64,000 bases of DNA from CAIXSC01 sp046349935. Lineage in GTDB: Bacteria; Planctomycetota; Planctomycetia; Pirellulales; Pirellulaceae. Positions 19,024-26,492 of the stretch are shown here, in pieces (the stretch's first letter is position 1; the number at the start of each line of letters is the position of its first letter). The notes beneath the pieces were generated by a model. That model saw only the letters and a program-made list of their open reading frames with translations, did no database searches and had not been told where the DNA came from. The stretch lies in the NCBI GenBank assembly GCA_046349935.1, contig JAXMBK010000006.1:186001-250000 (forward strand), written 5' to 3'. The position numbers and the translations under genes are program-made.

Positions 19024-19038
19024 CACAGGCTTCCAGCC
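19024..19038. repeat. Dispersed palindromic repeat, copy 2, left part (IS-interrupted)
   Basis: CACAGGCTTCCAGCC, the first 15 bp of the palindrome found intact at 8234 and 32537. The remaining TGTG resumes at 20586-20589 after the IS. Removing the IS and one target copy restores the full repeat. Confidence 0.88.
19028..19038. repeat. Target-site duplication, left copy
   Basis: GGCTTCCAGCC abuts the left end of the IS and is repeated exactly at 20575-20585. An 11-bp duplication fits the 9-13 bp range known for IS4-family elements. Confidence 0.88.
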
Positions 19039-19055
19039 TTGTCGTTCCCCAAATC
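19039..19055. repeat. IS4-family left terminal inverted repeat
   Basis: TTGTCGTTCCCCAAATC, the exact reverse complement of 20558-20574. Confidence 0.9.
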
Positions 19056-19250
19056 GAAAGTGCTCGGGGGACAAGTTCGCGCATCACAGACGAGGGTTTG
19101 TAACGTGATGCAGCGAGACGAGTTGCCTCGCGTATGGAACCAAAACGACCGAAGCTTCGTATATCTGGAAGTGCGTCCGCAAGAAGGAGGGGCGCGAGTT
19201 GCGAGCGAGGGAGAGCCTAATTTTTAGCTTCGCAAGCACGGAGGTCGGTC

Positions 19251-20557
19251 GTGAGCTCTCACCTCGATTGGGCTGAACAACATTTTTCGCAGTGTCAGCT
19301 CGGAGACAAGCGCCGCACGCGGAGATTAGTCCAGTCGCGGCGGCGATGGCAGGCGTTCCCGATCAAATCGTGGAATGGCCCGACCTCAAGCCGGCGTATG
19401 TGCTCTTGGGCCGCCCTGGTGACGTTCGACGCGATCGCGACGCCGCATTGGGAACTGGTTCGAAGCGCACGTCGGGCGGTATCGATCCTGGATGACACCA
19501 CGGAACTCGACTTCGGCCGTCATCGCGATGTCGAAGCCTCGGACCGACGGGCAATGGCAGCGGTCTGGGCTTCTTGCTGCAAACGGGTTGATGGTGAACG
19601 CCGACACCGAGGAATTGGTGGGAATGGCGGACAGGCCATTCATTATCGCGAGCGGAAGCCGAAGGGACGCAAGCGAAACGTTCTCGCAAATCAAAAACGC
19701 CGAGAATCGGAGGTCTGGGGCAAGGTCGTCAATGCGATTGGCAAGCCCGCCGGGGCGTTCATTCATCCACGTGATGGATCGCGGCGACACTTCGAAGTCT
19801 ATTGCCACATGCTGCGGCAGAACTGCGACTGGGTCGTCCTCCCATTTGAAACGGAGACTCGAAGGGGGCCAGGGCACGGTGCAACTGGATCAGCACCGCC
19901 CCTTTAACTCTGGCCGGCAGCTATCAACTCCACTTACGTGCTCGACCGCAGCAGCCCAAACGCATGGCGAAACTGAGGTCAGCATCGCCCCCTTGAGATG
20001 CCGACGCCCTCCAGAAGAGCCCTGGTGAAGAGCTCAAGCCGCGTCCGATTCCCATGAATGTGCATGTCACCGAAGTCGATGCGCGCGGGATGGCGATCGC
20101 TGGACGCTCTTCACGTCACTGCCCGTCAGCAATCTCGACGACGCTTGGAAGGTCATTGAGTACTACGAACGACGTTGATCGAGGAATATCACAAAGCGTT
20201 GAAAACGGGTTGCCAATCGAAGCACGTCAATTGCACACGAAGGCGGGCTGGAAGCGATCACCGCGGCCTTGGCATCCGCGGTGCGGTTGTTGCAACTGAA
20301 GTCCATCGCGAGAACGGCGCGACAAGCGGCGAGCCAAGTCGTGCCCCAAATCTGGATCCGCATCCTTCAGAAGGCTCGACCCAAGCTCGCACGCATCACC
20401 GATCTCACCGTCCGACAGTTCTATCGTGAAGTCGCCAAACTCGGCGGATTCCTCGGACGCAAAGGCGCGGCGGATGGATCACACCTGGAGGCTGGGGAAA
20501 CTGAACAATTACGTTCACGGAGCGTCCCTAGCACTCAAGCTTGGACCAACCGTCTAA
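19251..20557 (+). pseudogene. IS4-family transposase, multiply frameshifted
   Basis: The start GTG at 19251 gives SSHLDWAEQHFSQCQLGDKR, a typical IS4/Tn5-type N-terminus. Family segments then alternate between frames: VAAAMAGVPDQ in a second frame, VTFDAIATPHWE and ILDDTTELDFG (catalytic DDE region) back in the first, GLLAANGLMVNADTEEL in the second, and GGQAIHYRERKP, ESEVWGKVV and FEVYCHMLRQNCDWVV in the first. The C-terminal part has the YREK-region equivalent IEEYHKALKTGCQ in a third frame, then RQFYREVAKLGGFLGRKG. The last segment is WRLGKLNNYVHGASLALKLG, ending at TAA 20555-20557 directly before the right inverted repeat. At least five or six indels exclude a functional product, and programmed frameshifting is not plausible. 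Confidence 0.88.
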
Positions 20558-20574
20558 GATTTGGGGAACGACAA
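20558..20574. repeat. IS4-family right terminal inverted repeat
   Basis: GATTTGGGGAACGACAA, the exact reverse complement of 19039-19055. It begins at the base following the transposase stop codon. Confidence 0.9.
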
Positions 20575-20585
20575 GGCTTCCAGCC
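20575..20585. repeat. Target-site duplication, right copy
   Basis: GGCTTCCAGCC, identical to 19028-19038, followed by TGTG, which completes the interrupted palindrome. Confidence 0.88.
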
Positions 20586-20691
20586 TGTGACCTCCAACTC
20601 CCCAACTCCCCCCTCACCCTCCCTCCTGAAGTGATAACAATCTGAGAGTGAGTCCGCGCACGGTTGTGGCGCCGACACCCCTCATCCCCAG

Positions 20692-20718
20692 CCCTTCTCC
20701 CCGCGGCGGGGAGAAGGG
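20692..20718. repeat. GC-rich perfect palindrome
   Basis: The left arm CCCTTCTCCCCGC (20692-20704) and right arm GCGGGGAGAAGGG (20706-20718) are exact reverse complements around a single G. The surrounding CTCATCCCCAGCC context resembles a dispersed intergenic repeat. With so short a loop it is more likely a cruciform or mobile repeat than a terminator. Confidence 0.75.
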
Positions 20719-20737
20719 AGCACCATCCGTGCGTGTC

Positions 20738-20777
20738 GTTGCGCAACAAACGACGGTGTTGCGCAACAAAAGACGGT
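20738..20777. repeat. 20-nt tandem duplication
   Basis: GTTGCGCAACAAACGACGGT is followed immediately by the same 20 nt with one substitution (C to A at position 14). Each copy holds the palindrome TTGCGCAA. Confidence 0.8.
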
Positions 20778-20904
20778 GGGTCCGAAGCGCCAAACGCTCT
20801 GAATTCAACAGAGTCACTTTTGTCACTCCGCCCTCTCCCTCTCCCCCTTGTATGACTAATTCTAGCCTGGCGCCGCGCTAGCGGTGACTGGCTGGATTAC
20901 AAGT

Positions 20905-21115
20905 GTTTGTTAAGGCAGTCGCGAGGAATTCTCCCCAGCCCTGGGGCCCTGACCTCTTGGGAGAGATTGATTCCTCCTGCTTTGGCAAGAACGTCCTTGG
21001 TACATCATGCGGCCTGACCGCTCATCACAAGGATGCGTTCGTCAAAGCGCACGGGAGGAGTTCGCGATTCCCGGTCATTCGTTTGGCTTGAGGAAGGGGA
21101 ACTGGGAGAACAATC
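20905..21115 (+). ncRNA. Candidate bridge (seek) RNA leader of the IS110-family element
   Basis: IS110-family elements encode a structured bridge RNA in the non-coding end upstream of the transposase. The 210-nt leader here has no gene but shows clear nested base-pairing. CCCCAG (20933-20938) faces CTGGGG (20941-20946). AACG-TCCTTG (20990-20999) pairs with CAAGGA-tg-CGTT (21028-21039), a 10-bp stem with a 2-nt bulge, and that stem encloses GCGG-CCTGA-CCGC (21009-21021). Position and folding fit a bridge RNA. The exact ends and the target- and donor-binding loops cannot be defined from one copy, and the transposase is dead. Confidence 0.45.
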
Positions 21116-22464
21116 ATGGCTATTGCAGGGACAGCCGGTCGCGGCGTGGAAGTGATTGGAGTCGGCATCGATACGGCCCGGTACGGTCATTGCGCGGTTT
21201 TTCTGCGGGACGATCAGCGGCCGGCCGCTCGGAAGCTCGAGTTCCGGGAATGCCGTGAAGGCTACGACCAATTGCAGGCGTCGCTGGAGGAAATTCGTCG
21301 ACGTTCCCGGCGGCACAGTTCGCGTTCGCATTGACGCGGCCGGTCAGTATGCGAGGAACCTCGGGGGTTTCCTGGCGGTCTGCCGCTGGAGTTGTTGGTG
21401 TCGGTAGGAGAACCCCAGCGCAATCGCAACTATCGCCTGGCACATGCCGAGCAAGAAGTCGGACAAAGCGGAGGCGGAGGCCATGGCGCCGATTCGCGGT
21501 GGTGGAACGTCCCGACGCGTCGTTCTCCGCGCTCCGCAGTTCGTCATGTTGCAGCAGACTTCCCCGCCTGCAGGGGCTCTCCAAGGATTTGACCCGTTGC
21601 ATTAATCGTTTTCATGGTCTGATCTCGAATGTGTTTCCCGAGCTGGCGATCGTGCAAAAGGACTTGACGGCAGGTGGGTGCTGGCGGCTTCTCGCCAAGT
21701 GGCCGACTCCCGAGCGACTCGTGAAGGCCGATCCCCAGCGCGTGAAGGCGCTCGGTACCTGAGCGACGAGAAGGCGGACGAACTGTTGCAACACGCCCGA
21801 AAATCGGTCGGCACGATGCGCGGGACAGTCGCCGAGCAACTCGTGAAGATCATGGTCGAGGAACTGCGGCACGCTCAGGACAAGGATTCGCTGGAACGCA
21901 TGCTCGTGCAGGCGTACCGTGATCTACCCCGGGGAATTACCACCGCCTCGTCACGATCCCCGGAATCGGCGAGGCGACGGCCGCTGTTCTAACGAGCAAG
22001 ATCGGAGACATCGCTCGCTTCGACAACCCGCGGAAACTGGTGGGATACTGGCATCTATCCCGAAGCCTCTAGCTCCGGTGTCGAACGCGACGGGGAAGTG
22101 CGCGGGGGCCGCAGACCCATATGTCGTGCAGGGAACGATCTGGTGCGGGCCTACCTGTGGAACGCTGCGTTCTCCGGCATCACCCACAACCCGCAACCAG
22201 GCCCAATACGCCCGTCTCCGTCAGTCGGGCATGCGCGGCGACGTGGCCATGGGGCACTGCATGCACAAGTTGCTCCAGCAAGTCTGGGGCGGCTCTGCCA
22301 CCGGTCAGGACTTCGATCCGGAACGCCATCTACGTCGCCAAGCCGCGTCCCCCGTCGTCGCTCAGACGGCGGCGCCCAACCAGCGAGCCAAAGAAACGGC
22401 CGCGGGCCCCACACGGGAATCGAGCCCGTCGAAAAAAGGGTCACCGCAGCCATCTCTAACGTAG
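21116..22464 (+). pseudogene. IS110-family transposase, frameshifted
   Basis: ATG 21116 starts an N-terminal DEDD RuvC-like segment, VEVIGVGIDTARYGHCAVFL. The family sequence then hops between frames: VRIDAAGQYARNLGGFL, LVSVGEPQRNRNYRLAH, then RFAVVERPDASFSA with LSKDLTRCINRFHGLISNVF and LAKWPTPERLVKADPQRVKA. Next come YLSDEKADELLQHARKSVG, LVTIPGIGEATAAVL (transposase IS116/IS110/IS902 HhH region), RKLVGYW and NDLVRAYLWNAAFSGITHNP. It finishes with GMRGDVAMGHCMHKLLQQVW. Several indels rule out a functional protein. Its neighbours on both sides are intact, so this is genuine decay. The transposase strand matches the flanking genes. Confidence 0.85.
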
Positions 22465-22479
22465 CCCCACCGAACGGGA

Positions 22480-22829
22480 CCGTCAACTCGAACGCTTCTG
22501 CGACGTCCCGTTCGCTCGACTTCGAGCACGTTCGCTCTCAACTGACGATCGAGCGGGTGCTGGAACTGCTGGGCCATCGCGGCAAATTGGTGGTGAACGG
22601 CAAGCAGCTGCGCGCCCCTGTCCGCTCCACGCGCACAAGGCCCGCAGCAGACACTTCTCCGTCAGCACCGACAAGAACGTCTTCCGGTGCTTTGCCCCGA
22701 GTGCCAGGCCCACGGCAACCAGCCGACCTTTATGCCGCCGCCACGAAGCTCCCGATCCATGAAGCGGGTTGGAAGCTGGTCGACCTGCTCCACCTCGAAC
22801 CCACCCGAACAGAAAAGAGGAACCCGTAA
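22480..22829 (+). pseudogene. CHC2-type (primase-like) zinc-finger remnant attached to IS110
   Basis: The sequence resembles a DNA-primase CHC2 zinc finger. SLDFEHVRSQLTIERVLELL is followed, in a second frame, by CPLHAHKARSRHFSVSTDKN and VFRCF. In a third frame comes CPECQAHGNQ, then DLYAAATKLPIHEAGWKLVD, ending at TAA 22827-22829. The Cys/His pattern CxxH ... C ... CxxC is that of CHC2. One frame from 22098 to 22829 runs through the transposase C-terminal region into this domain, which suggests the intact ancestor was a transposase-CHC2 fusion or a closely coupled gene. Two or more indels break it now. Confidence 0.65.
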
Positions 22830-23016
22830 TCATGCACTACGCGAACCCGTGCCACAGAAATCGAACCGCGCCGGCATCATCACGCCTCGACGCCCCTTGA
22901 AAATCATCGGTACATCTCTCCCCCTCACCCCGTCCCCTGTCCCCTGTTGGCACTCGCCGCCGTGCGCCATTATCCTGCCTCATTGGCTCGCCGCCTCGCC
23001 CACCCGGAAGCAGTTC

Positions 23017-26000
23017 ATGAACGATCGATTCCCGCCTGCCGCTTCTGTCCGTGACATGCTCGCCGCCGCGGTTCGAGCGCTGGCGTGGATCGCACTCTGT
23101 GCCGCCCATCCTGGGCAGGCCTCTGCCGCCGACTCGATCGACTACGAAAAGCAGATCAAACCGATTTTTGCCGCGCGCTGCGTCGCCTGTCACGGCGCGC
23201 TCAAGCAGGCCGCTGGACTGCGGCTCGATACGGCCGCGGCCGCCATGGCCGGCGGCGACGGCGGGCCTGCCTTGCGCGCGAAAGAGGCGGATGCCAGCCT
23301 GCTCGTTCAGCGACTCAACTCGTCGGACCCCGAGCAACGCATGCCGCAAGAGGGCGAGCCGCTGAAGCCGGAACAAATTGAACTGGTTCGACGGTGGATC
23401 AACGAAGGAGCGACAGCGCCGGTCGACGAGCGGCCGGAAGCCGACCCGCGCGAGCACTGGTCGTTCCAAAGCGTGCGTCGTCCGGCAGTCCCCGCCGTCC
23501 ACGACGCGACGACTCAGAATCCCGTGGACGCCTTCGTGCTTGCTCAACTCGCCCAGCACGGTCTGCGACCGCAGGTCCAGGCGACTCGCAGCGAACTCAT
23601 TCGCCGCGTCTATCTCGACCTGCTTGGTCTGCCGCCGTCTCCCGCAGAGTGGGCCCAGTTGGACGCGGACCAGAAGGAAGGGTGGTACGAGCGGCTGGTC
23701 AACCGATTACTCGACGACCCGCGTCATGGGCAGCGTTGGGGGCGTCATTGGATGGACGTCTGGCGCTATAGCGACTGGTGGGGACTCGGCGACCAACTGC
23801 GCAACAGCCAGCTGCACCTTTGGCACTATCGCGATTGGATCGTGGAGTCGCTGAACGCCGACCTTCCTTACGATGAAATGATCCGCCTGATGTTGGCGGC
23901 CGATGAACTGCATCCGACCGACCTTTCTAAACTGCGCGCCACCGGTTATCTCGCGCGCAACTACTTCTTGTTCAACCGCAATCAATGGATGGATGAGACG
24001 GTCGAGCATGTGAGCAAGGCGTTCTTGGGGCTGACGACGAATTGCGCCAAATGTCACGACCACAAGTACGATCCGCTTGATCAGACCGACTATTATCGGT
24101 TTCGAGCGATCTTCGAACCGTATCATGTGCGGTTGGACATGACGCCGGGCGAGGCCGATTTGGCGCGCAACGCCGTCCCGCGCGTGTTTGACGGCGAGTT
24201 GGATCAGCCGACCTATCGTTTCATCCGAGGCCAAGAGAGCGCGCCGGACAAGTCGACGGTGATGCAGCCGGGCGTCCCGGCGGTGCTCTCGTTCGGCGAC
24301 TGGACGCCTACCGCCGTCGACTTGCCGGCGGAAGCTTGGGCGCCCGAGCGACGAGCGTGGGTCGCCGACGCCCTTCGTTCTCAAGCCGCACAGCAAGTCG
24401 CCGCCGCACGGACCGCCGAGGCGCAAGCGGCCAAAAAGGCTGCCGAGGCGCAAACGCACTTGGCCAAGCTGCGAGCGGCAGAGCAGTACTCGAAGGCGGA
24501 GCGAGCCGCGCGCGGCGCCGATCCCGCGCCGCCGGAAGACGAGAAGAAACCGTTCGCGATTCAAGATCGCTTTGAGAAGCTGGACGAACAACGTTGGCAG
24601 GTCTTCGGCGGGCAGTGGAAACTGGAACCGGGAAAGCTGCAGCAATTGCAAGACGGGGCCGATCGAGCCGGCCTGCGATTAAGGCCCGCGGCGCCGGTCG
24701 ATTTTGACGCGTCGGTGCGTTTCACGCTCCGCGGCGGCAGCCGCTGGCGCAGCGTCAGCCTCGTGTTCGACTCCACCGCCGACGATCCGGCCCGCGCTCC
24801 GCGCGAAGGCGACTCCGAACAAACGGTCTACGTCAGCGGCGTGGTGGGCGGGTCGAAGGTGCAGGGTGCGTACGCGCAACACGGGCGGTGGACCTATCCG
24901 GTCGACGGTCTCAAAGCCCTGCCGATTGCGATTGGGAAGACCTATGTGCTGCGCGTGCAAGCGCGGGGGACGCTGATCAACGCCTCGCTGAACGGCGAAC
25001 CCGTGTTGTCATGGCGCACGCCGCAAGCGCGCACCGCCGGCGCCATGCAGTTGACGACCTTCGATGCGCTGGCCGATTTTCACGAGTTCACGCTCGAGCC
25101 GCTCGCGCCCAACATCGTCTTGCGCGAACCCGGCGCGGGCTCCGGTCCGGCCGAGACCGTCGAGGCGGCCGAGCGGGCGGCCCAAGACGCGGAATTTGAA
25201 TGGCAGGCGGCGCAGCACTCGCGTGAAGTTGCGGAGAGTGAAGGGAGCAGCCTTGCGGCCCGGATCGACGCGTGGCAGGCGCGGTGGCGGCAGTCGACCG
25301 AAGAAGCGGCGGAAGCGTCTGCAGAAGTTCGCCGCTTGCACCTCGCCGCCGCGACCGCCCAGCGCAAGGTCGAACTAGCGAAAGCACGACGGGGACTCAT
25401 CTTGGCTCAACAGAAGCAAAAGCGGGCCGAACAAGACAAACGGGACGCAGCCGACAAAGAGGCGGCGGCCGCTGCCGAGGCGGTGAAGAAGGCCGAAGCG
25501 GCCGTCGAAGCCGAGCCGACGCTGGCCGATAAACTGACGCCCCTGACGGGCGCCCGTTGGACCGCCACGCGCTTTCGCTCGTCCGGCGCCGACGACCCGG
25601 CCGTCGCTTTCCCGCCGCGCAGCACGGGACGTCGTACGGCGCTCGCGCAGTGGTTGACCGATCGCCGCCAGCCGCTCACGGCCCGCGTCGCTGTGAACCA
25701 CGTGTGGGCCAGGCACCTTGGCGCCCCCTTGGTTCCGACCGTGTTTGACTTCGGTCGCAAAGGCACGCCGCCGACGCATCCTGAATTGCTGGATTGGCTG
25801 GCGGCCGAGTTCATGGATAACGGTTGGAGTTTCAAACATTTGCACCGCACGATCATGCTTTCCGCCGCGTATCGTCGGTCGTCGTCGGTGCGCGACCGAG
25901 AAGCGGAAGCCCAAGCCGATCCCGAGAATCGCTTGCTCTGGCGACGCCCCGCACAGCGACTTGAATCGCAAGCCGTGCGCGACTCGATCCTCGCGTTGGC

Positions 26001-26463
26001 CGGTACACTCGACGTCACGGCTGGCGGGCCGCCGATCCCCGCTGCGCAGCAAGCTGACTCGCGTCGTCGCAGTCTGTATTTCTTTCACTCCAACAACGAC
26101 CGCAATCTGTTCCTGACCACCTTCGATGAGGCGCTCGTGAAGGAGTGCTATCGACGTGAACAAAGCATCGTGCCTCAGCAGGCCCTGGCGCTGACGAACA
26201 GCCGCCTAGTGCTCGACGCCGCCCCGCAGATCGCAGCCCAGCTAAACGCAGCGACGCTTGAGTCGCAGCGGACGGACGACGCGGCCTTCGCCCGTGCGGC
26301 GTTTCGATCGCTGTTGGGCATCGACGCCGCGGAGGCTGAACTGCAAGCGGCGACCGAGGCGCTGGCCGCCTGGCGCGCGGTCAAGAGCAAAGATCAAATT
26401 GATCCCCGCGCGTGGCTGATCTGGTCGCTGCTAAACCACAACGATTTCGTTACCCTCCGCTAG
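23017..26463 (+). CDS. Planctomycete cytochrome-type DUF1549/DUF1553 (PSD1) protein
   Basis: About 1,148 residues from ATG 23017, which opens a signal peptide (residues about 14-40, ending QASAAD); the frame is open further upstream, but that stretch overlaps the IS110 debris. Order of domains: PSCyt1 with haem motif RCVACHG (near residue 55), DUF1549/PSCyt2 from about 168 (FVLAQLAQHGLRPQ) with NCAKCHDHKYDP near 342, a laminin-G/concanavalin-like insert about 514-698 (RWQVFGGQWKLEPG), an Ala/Glu/Lys coiled coil about 715-832, and DUF1553/PSD1 to the end. These proteins are periplasmic and abundant in Planctomycetes beside DUF1501 proteins and often sulfatases. A role in polysaccharide oxidation is suspected but unproven. 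The DUF1501 gene follows 29 bp downstream. Confidence 0.88.
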   Translation: MNDRFPPAASVRDMLAAAVRALAWIALCAAHPGQASAADSIDYEKQIKPIFAARCVACHGALKQAAGLRLDTAAAAMAGGDGGPALRAKEADASLLVQRLNSSDPEQRMPQEGEPLKPEQIELVRRWINEGATAPVDERPEADPREHWSFQSVRRPAVPAVHDATTQNPVDAFVLAQLAQHGLRPQVQATRSELIRRVYLDLLGLPPSPAEWAQLDADQKEGWYERLVNRLLDDPRHGQRWGRHWMDVWRYSDWWGLGDQLRNSQLHLWHYRDWIVESLNADLPYDEMIRLMLAADELHPTDLSKLRATGYLARNYFLFNRNQWMDETVEHVSKAFLGLTTNCAKCHDHKYDPLDQTDYYRFRAIFEPYHVRLDMTPGEADLARNAVPRVFDGELDQPTYRFIRGQESAPDKSTVMQPGVPAVLSFGDWTPTAVDLPAEAWAPERRAWVADALRSQAAQQVAAARTAEAQAAKKAAEAQTHLAKLRAAEQYSKAERAARGADPAPPEDEKKPFAIQDRFEKLDEQRWQVFGGQWKLEPGKLQQLQDGADRAGLRLRPAAPVDFDASVRFTLRGGSRWRSVSLVFDSTADDPARAPREGDSEQTVYVSGVVGGSKVQGAYAQHGRWTYPVDGLKALPIAIGKTYVLRVQARGTLINASLNGEPVLSWRTPQARTAGAMQLTTFDALADFHEFTLEPLAPNIVLREPGAGSGPAETVEAAERAAQDAEFEWQAAQHSREVAESEGSSLAARIDAWQARWRQSTEEAAEASAEVRRLHLAAATAQRKVELAKARRGLILAQQKQKRAEQDKRDAADKEAAAAAEAVKKAEAAVEAEPTLADKLTPLTGARWTATRFRSSGADDPAVAFPPRSTGRRTALAQWLTDRRQPLTARVAVNHVWARHLGAPLVPTVFDFGRKGTPPTHPELLDWLAAEFMDNGWSFKHLHRTIMLSAAYRRSSSVRDREAEAQADPENRLLWRRPAQRLESQAVRDSILALAGTLDVTAGGPPIPAAQQADSRRRSLYFFHSNNDRNLFLTTFDEALVKECYRREQSIVPQQALALTNSRLVLDAAPQIAAQLNAATLESQRTDDAAFARAAFRSLLGIDAAEAELQAATEALAAWRAVKSKDQIDPRAWLIWSLLNHNDFVTLR

Positions 26464-26492
26464 CGCACGGCGCGGCGCCTCACAGGTGGACT

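Larger units (their letters stand above)
19039..20574 (+). mobile_element. IS4-family insertion sequence, ends intact, transposase decayed
   Basis: A 1,536-bp element. Its 17-bp ends are perfect inverted repeats: TTGTCGTTCCCCAAATC at 19039-19055 and GATTTGGGGAACGACAA at 20558-20574. It is flanked by an exact 11-bp duplication, GGCTTCCAGCC, and inserted in the middle of a dispersed REP-like palindrome. The internal gene is an IS4/Tn5-type transposase interrupted by several frameshifts, so the copy cannot move by itself but could be mobilised in trans. About 195 bp of leader lies between the left inverted repeat and the transposase start and holds no convincing gene. Confidence 0.9.
20586..20889. 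other. Non-coding spacer with dispersed hairpin and tandem repeat
   Basis: No credible gene lies between the IS4 element and the IS110 leader. The spacer contains a perfect 13-bp inverted repeat with a 1-nt centre (20692-20718), a 20-nt tandem duplication (20738-20777) and C/T-rich stretches around 20600-20635 and 20828-20850. It looks like accumulated intergenic repeats. Confidence 0.6.
20890..22832 (+). mobile_element. IS110-family element, decayed (ends uncertain)
   Basis: A structured leader (20905-21115), a frameshifted DEDD-type IS110 transposase (from 21116) and a frameshifted CHC2-like zinc-finger tail (to 22829) lie in the order expected of planctomycete IS110 elements. IS110 elements lack long inverted repeats and usually make no target duplication, so the boundaries given are approximate and mark only the recognisable content. 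Confidence 0.7.

Noticed and set aside
19107..19227. Short open frame upstream of the IS4 transposase
   Set aside because: No family resemblance, inside the IS leader, no clear start signal. Treated as IS non-coding sequence.
19251..20557. Programmed frameshifting in the IS4 transposase
   Set aside because: At least five switches with no slippery-site pattern and an IS family that does not use it. Decay is the simpler reading.
20903..21091. Open frame of 62 codons in the IS110 leader
   Set aside because: It overlaps the base-paired leader, has no ribosome-binding site and resembles no protein. Better explained as an RNA.
22687..23016. Extended N-terminus for the DUF1549/DUF1553 protein
   Set aside because: These 110 codons coincide with the decayed CHC2/IS110 tail and precede the evident signal peptide. 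The start is at 23017.
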